Positions 8,914-16,237 of a DNA stretch of 51,169 bases are shown in pieces. The position numbers and the translations under genes were made by a program. Position 1 is the stretch's first letter. Each line of letters starts with the position of its first letter. The notes under the pieces are model-generated. The model was not told where the DNA came from and ran no database searches. It saw nothing but the letters and a program-made list of their open reading frames with translations. The stretch lies in assembly GCA_021205365.1 (NCBI GenBank), contig JAJPXP010000071.1, forward strand, positions 1 through 51,169, written 5' to 3'. This DNA is from Clostridia bacterium. Its GTDB lineage: Bacteria > Bacillota > Clostridia > Oscillospirales > Butyricicoccaceae.

Positions 8914-9474
8914 CTACTTATGAAACCAGGGATTATTTGCATATCTTGCATCTACTCTGTCCTGATCTGCATTGCCGGTCTGTTTCTGATTGCCCAGAGG
9001 ACCGCCGAAATAGGGCTTGCCACCGTTGTCCTTAAACAGATATGGTTTTTCTTTTCTCAGTGTTTCCAGCTGCTCAGAAATGCCGGTCACATCGCCATCA
9101 TCAATCTTGATATCATCTGGCTTAATGAGCAGGCGCACAACATCCGGATCAACTGTACCAGCTGCATCAACCGCCAGACGGATAGCATAATCCTTCACCA
9201 CGCCTTCAACTTTTGCATCTGCATCAATGCCAGCCTGCTCCATCTTGGTTTTCCACTCAGGATCATAGCCTTCCAGCTTGCCGTTCGCTTCCGTCAGCTG
9301 ACCATTCAGCGTGTCATAATCCGCCTGCGAAACATAACCTCCAGCAGACAAATTCGCCAGCTGCAATCCTTCATCTGCATCAATGGCGGCTTCTAGTTCT
9401 GCATAGGTCATTGCTTTTGGCGCTTCGCCTTCCGCTGGCGTGCCAAACAAACTTTCCAGAAATTCATAGGGCAT
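8914..9474 (-). CDS. Scaffolding protein (phage GP20 family)
   Basis: The 186-residue acidic protein resembles the GP20 minor structural/scaffold family. It has an N-terminal helical/coiled-coil part, including LNGQLTEANGKLEGYDPEWK near residues 54-74, a conserved central AIRLAVDAAGTVDPDVVRLL stretch and an FKDNGGKPYFGG segment near the end. It directly precedes the capsid gene by 19 bases and has a perfect AAGGAGG site. It should direct procapsid assembly and leave before DNA packaging. Confidence 0.85.
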   Translation of the reverse strand: MPYEFLESLFGTPAEGEAPKAMTYAELEAAIDADEGLQLANLSAGGYVSQADYDTLNGQLTEANGKLEGYDPEWKTKMEQAGIDADAKVEGVVKDYAIRLAVDAAGTVDPDVVRLLIKPDDIKIDDGDVTGISEQLETLRKEKPYLFKDNGGKPYFGGPLGNQKQTGNADQDRVDARYANNPWFHK

Positions 9475-9527
9475 GTCCTTGCCTCCTTAAATAGAAATAA
9501 AGCCTTTTACCGCCATGCTCAGGGCAT

Positions 9528-9551
9528 AATAAAAGCACCCTTGCGGATGCT
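9528..9551 (-). terminator. Hairpin with T-rich tail upstream of scaffold gene
   Basis: On the minus strand a 7-bp stem (one G-T pair) with a GCAA tetraloop is followed by TTTATTAT. It stands between the candidate immunity gene and the scaffold gene, so it could partly terminate or attenuate read-through into the capsid genes, or be a processing site. Confidence 0.5.
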
Positions 9552-9578
9552 CTGTTTAACTTGCCTGTAATTTGCAGA

Positions 9579-9598
9579 ATCTTAAATGCATTTAAGAT
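9579..9598. repeat. 20-bp perfect palindrome
   Basis: The 20 bases around TTAAATGCATTTAA read the same on both strands. It lies in the 230-bp gap before the scaffold gene. It could be a dimer-binding operator or an AT-rich hairpin; nothing else in the window repeats it. Confidence 0.6.
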
Positions 9599-9624
9599 AT
9601 GATTTCACATTCAGCCTTTAATTT

Positions 9625-9644
9625 AAAAAATCGGGGGATTTTTT
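9625..9644 (-). terminator. AT-rich hairpin with T6 tail
   Basis: An 8-bp inverted repeat AAAAAATC/GATTTTTT with a four-base C loop (minus strand). The stem itself supplies the T-run. Weak stem, so a transcription terminator is only possible. It is the second of three hairpins in this gap. Confidence 0.4.
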
Positions 9645-9683
9645 AATAAAGGATTTAAGCTTTCACTTTCAGACATGAGAAAA

Positions 9684-9705
9684 CCGCCTTGCTTTCGCTT
9701 GGCGG
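9684..9705 (-). terminator. Hairpin immediately after candidate immunity gene
   Basis: A CCGCC/GGCGG stem with an inner GC-GAAA-GC hairpin begins one base after the TAG of the 87-residue gene and is followed by TTTTCTC on the minus strand. It probably ends or trims the MuF/immunity transcript. Confidence 0.6.
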
Positions 9706-9706
9706 C

Positions 9707-9970
9707 CTAACTCTGTTCGCATTTTAATGCATACACTTCGTCATAAAGACCATACAGTTTTCGTCCATATGATGTTATTTCCTGCTGATCTTCAGAAAGC
9801 CCCTTCATGTCTACCTCTTCGCTAATGATGACCATAAAAATTTTCATATCTTCTTCAGGAACTTCAATGACATTGTGCATGTCATCAAATTTTATTTTTC
9901 CTTGAAGCTCAGAAAAATCAATTGCTTTCGCCAAGTCATAATTTTCTCTTGACACATTCAACCTATACAT
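9707..9970 (-). CDS. Candidate immunity protein for the MuF C-terminal toxin
   Basis: The 87-residue acidic protein (start at ATG 9970, AAGGGG 8 bases upstream; a GTG two codons earlier is less well spaced) follows the MuF gene by 15 bases. It is rich in D and E (for example VPEED, ISEEVD, LSEDQQE) with no known motif. The gene is visibly more AT-rich than the head genes on either side. In MuF polymorphic toxin systems the immunity gene lies exactly here, after the toxin-bearing MuF gene. I do not recognise the family; immunity is inferred from position, size and charge. It could also be an unrelated small head gene. Confidence 0.55.
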   Translation of the reverse strand: MYRLNVSRENYDLAKAIDFSELQGKIKFDDMHNVIEVPEEDMKIFMVIISEEVDMKGLSEDQQEITSYGRKLYGLYDEVYALKCEQS

Positions 9971-9985
9971 AAGCACATCCCCTTA

Positions 9986-11614
9986 TCAATTTGAATTGCA
10001 CTGTATCAAAATTCCAGTTTTCGGGTTCACTGACACATCGCACTTTGAACCTATGAACTTTTGGCTTCCACCATTTGTTCCCGGTCTCACAGGGCGCACA
10101 ATACCATTCTGTAGAGTATCTATGATATTATCAATAGATACTCCAGAACGTGCAATTCCTCCATGCCCCGGGTCTGTCCCTGTACCTAACACACGCTGCA
10201 TGAAGTGCCGGCTTTGTCCAGTAATAAGAATCCCATTCTTTGTTTCTGTACCTACAATTTCCTCTTGAATGCGATCATATTGTTTAAGATAATTCCCAAA
10301 ATTAGCATTCGGCGAAATCCAGCCTGCTTCAACATCCTGTGCATAGCGTTGGAGCAACTTGTATGTAGGAGAGCTATTATACTTGATATCGTAATATTTT
10401 GCAAGTGTTTTAACTGCATCATTTACGCCGATGGATTTGGACCAAAGCTGATAATATGTTTCAGCTTCTTTTGTTGCCTTTGTGGCCTGACTTCTACCAA
10501 ACGAAGTAATCTGCTCCCGCGCTGACTGCGGTTTGAATCCTGTCTGTTTCAGGAAGTCCTTCTGTCGTTCCTGCCAACTGCGCAGCTTCACAGCACTTTC
10601 GGTGGTGCCCTGCCCTGCAGCCTGCATTGCAACATTCTCACGCTTCCAGCGCCTGATCTGTCGTTCATGATACCGTTGCAGCTGCTGTGCTTCATACAAG
10701 CTCATACTTTTTCCATTATAGGTCACAGCATCTGGACGGGTATATTCCTCCAGTTCCTTCTTTGAATAGGCAGAGCTTTCACCTTCAAAGAAAGGGAAGA
10801 AATTGTGCCGACAGTTTGCACCGCACAGACCGTCTACACTGCCATATCCGGTGGCATCCTCTAGCTTGCGGTATCCCTTTGTTTTGCCGGATATGGAATA
10901 GACTTTGCCCTGCCATTCAGCATGGGACGGACGAGCGCCGGCATGTGCTGTAACCTCAACCAGATCACTGTCCATCTCGGCCGCAAATTGAAGCTGTATC
11001 TTCGCAGCTGTCTGGTTGATACCCGTTCGAACGGTCATTCGGACTACAGCATCAAGGCTCAACGTTTTCCCAGACGTATAGGAAACAGCGTCCAATCCGG
11101 ATACACTCAGCCGCTTGATTGCCGTCCTCGTTGCCTGATCCAAACTCATGCCACCACTTGAAACCATCAGCCATGCAATATCTAACTCCCTCCGGAATTG
11201 CGCTGTCCCGACAACAGCCGTTGTTCGGGTTAAATTCTGAAAGGTTCCTAATGTCTGCTGATATCCTGAAGCTAGAATATTCTGCATCATATCACTGGCT
11301 TGATCTGGGACAGCGATACCATTCCGCTGATAAATATCTCTATCACTTTGAACAGCTTCCATGCCGGCTTCCTGCATTAGCTGCTTTAATTCTTGCTGCG
11401 TCTTTTCTGTCCTCCTAGACAGTTCAGAAAGGATGTATTCCTGTGTAGCGCCCATTTCTTCCAATACCTTTTTTTGATACTGGGCCGCTGGTATGCAATA
11501 GTCATACGTCGCAATGCGCCGCGCCATATCTGCAAGAATTGCATCCTCCGCATCCGCGTAGATGTTATACAGATTACTGCCACAGCTATCCAGCCAGTTC
11601 GAAAGTATCCCCAT
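9986..11614 (-). CDS. MuF-type minor head protein with C-terminal toxin-like extension
   Basis: The 542-residue protein starts at the ATG overlapping the portal stop (TGATG) with a GGAGG site. Residues 1 to about 380 form a phage minor capsid 2/MuF head-morphogenesis protein, with the conserved AGARPSHAEWQGKVYSI and the CGANCRHNFFPFFEG segments near residues 225-275. After a linker, the last ~83 residues (from NGILITGQ) form a distinct small domain with SRHFMQRV, GVSIDNIIDTLQNG and a terminal KTGILIQC strand. That pattern resembles BECR-fold RNase toxins (H..R then helix then beta strands) used as MuF effector domains. Portal-bound MuF proteins may be ejected into the host. Toxin activity is inferred. 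Confidence 0.8.
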   Translation of the reverse strand: MGILSNWLDSCGSNLYNIYADAEDAILADMARRIATYDYCIPAAQYQKKVLEEMGATQEYILSELSRRTEKTQQELKQLMQEAGMEAVQSDRDIYQRNGIAVPDQASDMMQNILASGYQQTLGTFQNLTRTTAVVGTAQFRRELDIAWLMVSSGGMSLDQATRTAIKRLSVSGLDAVSYTSGKTLSLDAVVRMTVRTGINQTAAKIQLQFAAEMDSDLVEVTAHAGARPSHAEWQGKVYSISGKTKGYRKLEDATGYGSVDGLCGANCRHNFFPFFEGESSAYSKKELEEYTRPDAVTYNGKSMSLYEAQQLQRYHERQIRRWKRENVAMQAAGQGTTESAVKLRSWQERQKDFLKQTGFKPQSAREQITSFGRSQATKATKEAETYYQLWSKSIGVNDAVKTLAKYYDIKYNSSPTYKLLQRYAQDVEAGWISPNANFGNYLKQYDRIQEEIVGTETKNGILITGQSRHFMQRVLGTGTDPGHGGIARSGVSIDNIIDTLQNGIVRPVRPGTNGGSQKFIGSKCDVSVNPKTGILIQCNSN

Positions 11615-13020
11615 CAAGCACCTCCGAGCAGATTTTCAAAACCTTCGTCATTATTTTGCTGGGTTGCCATATATTCCGCTATAGCTGTATCCTCATCAAC
11701 TTCAAAATACCAACTGAGAAGCTTTTCTGGCTTCAAACATCCCGCCTGTACCATTGCCATCTGTCGCGCAAATTCCTGCGCTGTATCTTCGAATACAGAA
11801 TCACCAAATGAAACAGATGGTTCGATGTCCCCAGCCGGTGCCAGATGATGCAATTCCGCCATGGCATCACAAGCCCGAATAGCATCCAACATGCCTTCCG
11901 CAATCCCCTGCTGCTGAATTGCATTGCATGTGTTGTACGTCGTCCGGTCATCACTGATAACCTGCGTTGCTGTCACAGCTCCGGTACGGTCATCAATTGC
12001 CAACGTGCCAGGCGACAGATAACACTGATTCTCAACCATTGCCAGCACAGTTTTTAAACCTGTCAGGTAATCCGATGATCGAATTGCTGGCGTGTAATCA
12101 TCAAACGGTTTGCTTTGTTCATCTGGATCAATAATCAAATATGTATCTGTGGTCATGTCCTTGTAGGTTACACCTACCGGAATAGCTCCTGGTGTTTTAT
12201 CTCTCGCTCTCGGAACGATTGCATTACGTTCAACGATTCGTTTTCTTTTACCGCTATGGAGCTCATACAAAAACTCAGTGTACAGTGTATCAAATTCCTT
12301 TATGTTGTCCAGGGCATTTGCATACAAACTGATCGGTAAAGGAGATGTATCATCCACTGTATTTGCAAACGGCATCCGAATCGCACCAAATAATGGACCC
12401 GAAACATTGTTCACGGTAAACTCCGGTTTCAGATGCGCCCATTTATCTACACTTGTCAGTGGAATCTCTGCTGATAGTACATCACCACGGTTTCTATAAG
12501 CTTTGTTAATTATCGACAGCACGCCGTTGCTGTAGTCGAATGATTCGATACGCAGGAATTTCCCTTTGCTGCAATCATAGTAATCACAGAAAAAACCAGC
12601 TTCAACTTTATCGTTGTCGCCGATCCGCGTCGGGAAAAACCGTCCTGCCTGTACCAAATCAAACTGAATCGCCTGCCCCGAAACATACGGACGAATAATC
12701 AACTCGCCGCCGGCAGCTGCAAGCTGTACTGCCCGCTGCATATTGTGCAGCAACGGCTTGACCTGATCCATGATCCAGTCAGCACGAGCGCCGGTACCGC
12801 AGTTAACCTCCATTTCAGTTGTCGCCAATGTGCTGATATAATTCGTAATAACAGCCGGAATGCCGGACAGCTTCATGTTGCCTTTCTTTGCCCAACCGGG
12901 TTCATAATAAAATGCATTCAGACATTCCTGAATTGACCGCGCTACAACCGGCGATATTTGAACATCATCCCAGATGCCGGTACCAGTACCGCGGTGTATC
13001 AGCTTATCAAACAGCCACAT
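11614..13020 (-). CDS. Phage portal protein (SPP1 Gp6-like)
   Basis: The 468-residue protein follows TerL and precedes the MuF gene, the fixed place of the portal. Portal-like features are the KGNMKLSGIPAVITNY region near residues 45-60, an LIIRPYVSGQAIQFDLVQAG segment near 110-130, and the long C-terminal helix part beginning around YLTGLKTVLAMVENQ. An AGGTAGGTGAT site precedes the ATG. It forms the dodecameric DNA-entry ring and motor platform. Confidence 0.88.
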   Translation of the reverse strand: MWLFDKLIHRGTGTGIWDDVQISPVVARSIQECLNAFYYEPGWAKKGNMKLSGIPAVITNYISTLATTEMEVNCGTGARADWIMDQVKPLLHNMQRAVQLAAAGGELIIRPYVSGQAIQFDLVQAGRFFPTRIGDNDKVEAGFFCDYYDCSKGKFLRIESFDYSNGVLSIINKAYRNRGDVLSAEIPLTSVDKWAHLKPEFTVNNVSGPLFGAIRMPFANTVDDTSPLPISLYANALDNIKEFDTLYTEFLYELHSGKRKRIVERNAIVPRARDKTPGAIPVGVTYKDMTTDTYLIIDPDEQSKPFDDYTPAIRSSDYLTGLKTVLAMVENQCYLSPGTLAIDDRTGAVTATQVISDDRTTYNTCNAIQQQGIAEGMLDAIRACDAMAELHHLAPAGDIEPSVSFGDSVFEDTAQEFARQMAMVQAGCLKPEKLLSWYFEVDEDTAIAEYMATQQNNDEGFENLLGGA

Positions 13021-13039
13021 GTTGTATCACCTACCTTTG

Positions 13040-14260
13040 TTATAACAAGTCTTCTTTCCGCAGAATTGTCATGCAAAAATACCGCATGTCATCCATCGCA
13101 TGATCGTCTTCCTTTATAACTGCATCCTCGGTTTTTTTATCATCCCAACTGTATGCTGAAAACTCTCTGATAATATCTATGCAGCTTTCGTGAATCTGGA
13201 TCACTCCAGCATCAAGTAATGTGCCGGTAAAACGAATACCGTCCAGAACATCATTACGGGCCTTTCTTACCGAGTAATAGTCGTGTCTTCTGATAGTTGT
13301 AATAAAACTTGCGGCCGATGGATCTACAATAACCCGTTCAATCGGCAGATCATCAGCCAAACGTTCAAGTGCCTGATAGTAGTCTTCATCAGTCTGCTGT
13401 CTGCGCTCTTTCCGACCGTCATAATAATATTCCCGTATTCGCACTGCCTTTCCTCCAGCAATACACCACAGTCCCATACTGCAGGGATTCATAGTGCCGT
13501 AGTCAACACTGATGTAATACAAGCCTTCGTCAGGAACATCAGACACTACATGCTTTACCGGGTCGAAATTTGGATACACGAGACCCTCCGCACGCGTCCA
13601 CATTCCACGAATGAAACGGTCATAAAAAACACCTGTGTACTCTTTCTTGATCTCTGCGATATACTCCGGCGACAGCGTCGTGTTATCGTCGATCACAAAC
13701 CTCATGGAAAACAGATCTATCGGCTCGCTGCCAGGCTCCATCTTATCCCCCGCGCGGTCAATCCAATTGACCTTTAACCAGTGTGTCGGCGCATCTGGAT
13801 TTGTAGTTCCGATCAGCTTGGCCCCCGGCATAGACAAGCGAGATAACAACATTGTGAAGAAGTCTTCGGTGAACAGCGTCAGCTCGTCACAATATGCGCC
13901 GGTCAACGTCAGACCGCGTATCTTCCCTTCTGCGCGCGCATCGTTTACGCCCTCAAGATATACGAGACGCCCGAACAGTTGCGCTTCCTTTCGACCAAGC
14001 GAATATGTAAAATTTCTCACACCTACAAGCTGCTGCAACACATCAAGGCAGTTTCGCCGTAGTGCTGTCAGCGTCTTGCCTACCATCAGATAGCCGCCAT
14101 CTTCCGGCATGGTCGCAACCCAACATGCCCAGATAACAAGGGAAATCCATGTCTTTCCGGAGCGCACGGAACCTTCCAGAACATTGATGCGTTTCAGGTC
14201 TCCGTGCTTGAACACTCGGACAATATCTTTCTGTTTTTCTGTAAAAAATTCAATCGACAT
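13040..14260 (-). CDS. Terminase large subunit (PBSX-type)
   Basis: The 406-residue ATPase/nuclease packages phage DNA. Walker A is GSVRSGKT (residues 30-37); Walker B is in GAYCDELTLF; the adenine/coupling motif TTNPD follows. The RNase H-like nuclease half begins with ISVDYGTMNPC, with further acidic residues in IVDPSA and EDDHAMDDMRY near the end. Start ATG overlaps the TerS gene by 11 bases with a GAGGCAG site. Length is typical of the PBSX/TerL family. Confidence 0.95.
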   Translation of the reverse strand: MSIEFFTEKQKDIVRVFKHGDLKRINVLEGSVRSGKTWISLVIWACWVATMPEDGGYLMVGKTLTALRRNCLDVLQQLVGVRNFTYSLGRKEAQLFGRLVYLEGVNDARAEGKIRGLTLTGAYCDELTLFTEDFFTMLLSRLSMPGAKLIGTTNPDAPTHWLKVNWIDRAGDKMEPGSEPIDLFSMRFVIDDNTTLSPEYIAEIKKEYTGVFYDRFIRGMWTRAEGLVYPNFDPVKHVVSDVPDEGLYYISVDYGTMNPCSMGLWCIAGGKAVRIREYYYDGRKERRQQTDEDYYQALERLADDLPIERVIVDPSAASFITTIRRHDYYSVRKARNDVLDGIRFTGTLLDAGVIQIHESCIDIIREFSAYSWDDKKTEDAVIKEDDHAMDDMRYFCMTILRKEDLL

Positions 14261-14693
14261 TGTTTACTGCCTCAATTAGACGATTCAAAGTTTCATCTTG
14301 CTTTGTATCCGGAGTTTCCGGCTTATTGCGCCACTTCTCAGACTTCCGATTCTTCAGCCAGAAAATCAGCGCCGTGGTATCCGGTACAACATGTTTGACT
14401 GTCTGCACAACCTTCTTACCGTCCTTTTCGCTGATTTCTACCTTTTCCTCGGTATATTCGTAGCCAAGTGCACGTTTCAATAATGCGTTCTCAACTTGAA
14501 TGTCAACGACTTCTTTACCTTTTTTTAAGGACTGAAAAATCTGAATATACTTTTCTTTCCACAAGTACAGTGTCCTAGCTGTAATACCCATGTTGTGGGC
14601 TATTTGTTCATCCGTCAGCCCGTCCCGCGCCCATCCTTCAAGCAAAATGAGCGATTCGGGTTCAAGCCACTTTTCGTATTTACCTTTTGCCAC
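14250..14693 (-). CDS. Terminase small subunit
   Basis: The 147-residue protein has an N-terminal helix-turn-helix (LTDEQIAHNMGITARTLYLW, residues about 26-45), a central coiled helix (LKKGKEVVDIQVENALLKRA) and a basic C-terminal part that binds TerL or the portal. It recognises the packaging site on concatemeric DNA. It starts at GTG with AGGAGGTGAG 9 bases upstream. It is the first late gene after the tRNA. Confidence 0.88.
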   Translation of the reverse strand: MAKGKYEKWLEPESLILLEGWARDGLTDEQIAHNMGITARTLYLWKEKYIQIFQSLKKGKEVVDIQVENALLKRALGYEYTEEKVEISEKDGKKVVQTVKHVVPDTTALIFWLKNRKSEKWRNKPETPDTKQDETLNRLIEAVNNVD

Positions 14694-14734
14694 AAATCAC
14701 TCACCTCCTACGTGAAAATTCCGGGCACGACAAA

Positions 14735-14754
14735 GCCGCCCCGATTGGAGCGGC
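14735..14754 (-). terminator. GC-rich hairpin between tRNA and TerS
   Basis: An 8-bp stem (one G-T pair) with an AATC loop followed only by TTTG. Either a weak terminator after the tRNA or an RNA-processing hairpin that separates the tRNA from the late mRNA. Confidence 0.5.
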
Positions 14755-14789
14755 CCGTTGCAAAAGAGAGAAAAACATTATGAAAAAAG

Positions 14790-14864
14790 TGGTTCCAGAG
14801 GCTGGAATCGAACCAGCGTCCTCAAGGTTATGGGCCTTGCGAGCTACCGCTGCTCTACTCTGGG
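14790..14864 (-). tRNA. tRNA-Met (CAT), initiator-like, prophage-encoded
   Basis: A 75-nt cloverleaf with CCA encoded. Arms: acceptor CCCAGAG/CTCTGGA, D stem GAGC/GCTC, anticodon stem CAAGG/CCTTG with loop CCCATAA (anticodon CAT), T stem GCTGG/CCAGC with loop TTCGATT. Position 1 is C and position 72 is A, so the first acceptor pair is a C-A mismatch, and the D stem has A11:U24; both are hallmarks of bacterial initiator tRNA. Only two of the three G-C pairs expected next to the anticodon loop are present (third is A:T). It lies between the late regulator and TerS. Confidence 0.85.
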
Positions 14865-14870
14865 ATATAG

Positions 14871-14897
14871 CCCCGCCCAACTTGTGATCGGGCGGGG
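14871..14897. repeat. GC hairpin just upstream of tRNA
   Basis: Perfect 8-bp inverted repeat CCCCGCCC/GGGCGGGG with an 11-base loop, 7 bases upstream of the tRNA 5' end (minus strand). No T-run on either side. A plausible processing or pausing structure rather than a terminator. Confidence 0.5.
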
Positions 14898-14947
14898 TAC
14901 GTGAAATATGGAGGTTAACCAGTCTTTCCGTTTCTTTCGACGATATC

Positions 14948-14991
14948 ATGATACCACAGATTTACGGAAAAATCTTCCGGTTTTTTTCCGG
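14948..14991 (-). promoter_or_regulatory. Candidate late promoter with TTCCGG repeats
   Basis: On the minus strand TATCAT (14953-14948) stands 17 bases after AAGATT (14976-14971), a poor -35 as expected of an activator-dependent late promoter. Elements CGGAA (14965-14969), TTCCGG (14975-14980) and TTCCGG (14986-14991) repeat at 10-11 base spacing around it. The neighbouring gene encodes a sigma-like late regulator. Binding is inferred. Confidence 0.4.
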
Positions 14992-14995
14992 TCTT

Positions 14996-15433
14996 TTATG
15001 TTTCAGTCACACCATATAGCGCAAGGGCAAATTTCCGTAGAGCTGTGTCCTTCCGACAATAGACTTGCGACTTTTCCACATGCATTTCTTCCATCAGACG
15101 CTCTACATGCCCTCTTTGCCGGTTTATGTAAAATCTATCTAGGACAAGCCTTTCCTCATCTGTGAGGACACTGAGAGCGCCGTTTACAATACGCAGCCAG
15201 GCTTCTGCACTATCATGTGCCGCTTGTAGCTCTGTTCGCGCTGCTATGTTGTTCAGAATTGCATCCTCACGGCAATTGCCGCCGCCCTGTACTGGCGTAC
15301 CATCAGTTGTTGCCGATCGCACACAGGTGCTCTCAGCTTCCAGCATGGCAATTTGATCTGCTGTCGATGCCAGCGATTTTTTCTTTGCATCATAGTCTCT
15401 GAGCTTATACTCAGCTTCTTTTAGACAGTTCAT
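14996..15433 (-). CDS. Sigma-like late transcription regulator (DUF1492/ArpU-like)
   Basis: The 145-residue protein has an N-terminal coiled helix and a C-terminal sigma-70 region 4-like helix-turn-helix (LTDEERLVLDRFYINRQRGH, then VERLMEEMHVEKSQVYCRKD). Phage proteins of this type lie last in the early operon and switch on packaging and head genes. Here it directly precedes the tRNA and TerS. AAGGAGGG precedes the ATG. It overlaps the upstream gene by 23 bases. Confidence 0.75.
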   Translation of the reverse strand: MNCLKEAEYKLRDYDAKKKSLASTADQIAMLEAESTCVRSATTDGTPVQGGGNCREDAILNNIAARTELQAAHDSAEAWLRIVNGALSVLTDEERLVLDRFYINRQRGHVERLMEEMHVEKSQVYCRKDTALRKFALALYGVTET

Positions 15434-15617
15434 AAGTATTTCCCTCCTTCGATAAAAACCAATTCAGTTCAATCAACCCAGCGCATTCATGTGTGTTTCT
15501 TTCCCGAAATTCTTGATCAGCTCTTTCGCAATGGCATCCTCGCAGTCTGCAATCACCGCAATCAAACAATGGGCAATCATCGAGAAACATAGGCATTTCA
15601 TCGACTATCAGTTTCAT
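15411..15617 (-). CDS. Small Cys-rich phage protein, unknown function
   Basis: The start at ATG 15617 overlaps the upstream stop (ATGA) and has GGAGGGG before it; an in-frame upstream ATG lacks such a site. The 68-residue product has a CPLFDCGDCRLRGCHCE cluster near residues 14-30, likely metal binding, and a later lone cysteine. I do not recognise a named family. It overlaps the late-regulator gene by 23 bases. Confidence 0.65.
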   Translation of the reverse strand: MKLIVDEMPMFLDDCPLFDCGDCRLRGCHCERADQEFRERNTHECAGLIELNWFLSKEGNTYELSKRS

Positions 15618-15832
15618 TCTACTTCCCCTCCAAACAAATCGCACTGACCAGAAAGTGGGCTTTCCTCTTCTTCCGGATTTTCCTTTACTAGCGTTACTTC
15701 TGACATGAAATAATCTACGTCAGGGCATCCACCAGCTCTCTCTGCCGCGATATCCAGCGCTTCCTCTTCGTCTTCTGCCTCAACCGTCATGGTGACAGCA
15801 TCAAATTCCAGTGTAACCTCGTATGTGTTCAT
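15614..15832 (-). CDS. Small acidic phage protein, unknown function
   Basis: A 72-residue, strongly acidic protein starting YEVTLEFDAVTMTVEAEDEE, which resembles short beta-hairpin/DpnD-PcfM-like or inhibitor-like phage proteins, but I cannot name it. The EEALDIAAE segment is predicted helical and the C-terminus is CDLFGGEVE. It lies in the early operon, overlapping the next gene by 4 bases. It could be a DNA-mimic or a regulatory protein; no evidence decides. Confidence 0.65.
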   Translation of the reverse strand: MNTYEVTLEFDAVTMTVEAEDEEEALDIAAERAGGCPDVDYFMSEVTLVKENPEEEESPLSGQCDLFGGEVE

Positions 15833-15844
15833 TCTGTTTTCTCC

Positions 15845-16078
15845 TTACAATCGCCCAAATGATATTTGCTGTGGAATTTTCCCATTCTGCTTTTCTTTCA
15901 GCCATTCAATAACAAGCTGATCTTTATACTTCTCAGCTTCAACCTTGGTGCAAAGCTCTGCCTTAAATTCAGCATACAACAGTCGCATAGCATGATACAA
16001 CTTGAGGTCAGACAGGTCATACCTGTCATCTGGGTCCGTCATATGATATGCTGCTGAACATATATCTTTTGAATCCAT
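15845..16078 (-). CDS. Small helical phage protein, unknown function
   Basis: Starting at ATG 16078, after an AAGGAG site, this encodes 77 residues. The frame is open further upstream through the repeat region, but no ribosome site supports a longer product. The sequence is helical with LKLYHAMRLLYAEFKAEL and a Lys/Glu-rich second half. No motif recognised. It begins right after the AT-rich repeat region next to the primase gene. Confidence 0.65.
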   Translation of the reverse strand: MDSKDICSAAYHMTDPDDRYDLSDLKLYHAMRLLYAEFKAELCTKVEAEKYKDQLVIEWLKEKQNGKIPQQISFGRL

Positions 16079-16127
16079 AGGTATTCTCCTTTCTTTTTCT
16101 TTATATTTATAATTTTTCTGTTTTTTT

Positions 16128-16235
16128 GGGTGCATAAGGGTGCATAAAATAGTAAAAATTATAAAGTCACTATATGAGGAATAAAAGTGCTTAAAGGGTT
16201 TTGCAAATTCTTGATTTTTATGCACCTATGCACCC
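16128..16235. repeat. Inverted pairs of tandem 9-10 bp repeats flanking an AT-rich core (origin candidate)
   Basis: GGGTGCATAA occurs twice back to back (16128-16137, 16138-16147). About 70 AT-rich bases later TTATGCACC and TATGCACCC lie back to back in inverse orientation (16218-16226, 16227-16235), ending two bases before the primase stop codon. The layout of short iterons on both sides of an AT-rich stretch beside a P4/D5-type primase-helicase gene resembles a phage replication origin. In RNA the two pairs could also form a long imperfect stem. Confidence 0.6.
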
Positions 16236-16237
16236 GT

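Noticed and set aside
14701-14949. An 82-codon minus-strand frame across the tRNA-Met
   Set aside because: Reading frame arises from the tRNA and flanking hairpins; the tRNA explains the sequence.
16128-16235. CRISPR array
   Set aside because: Only four very short repeats in inverted pairs with one long spacer; no regular repeat-spacer pattern here or elsewhere in the window and no cas genes.
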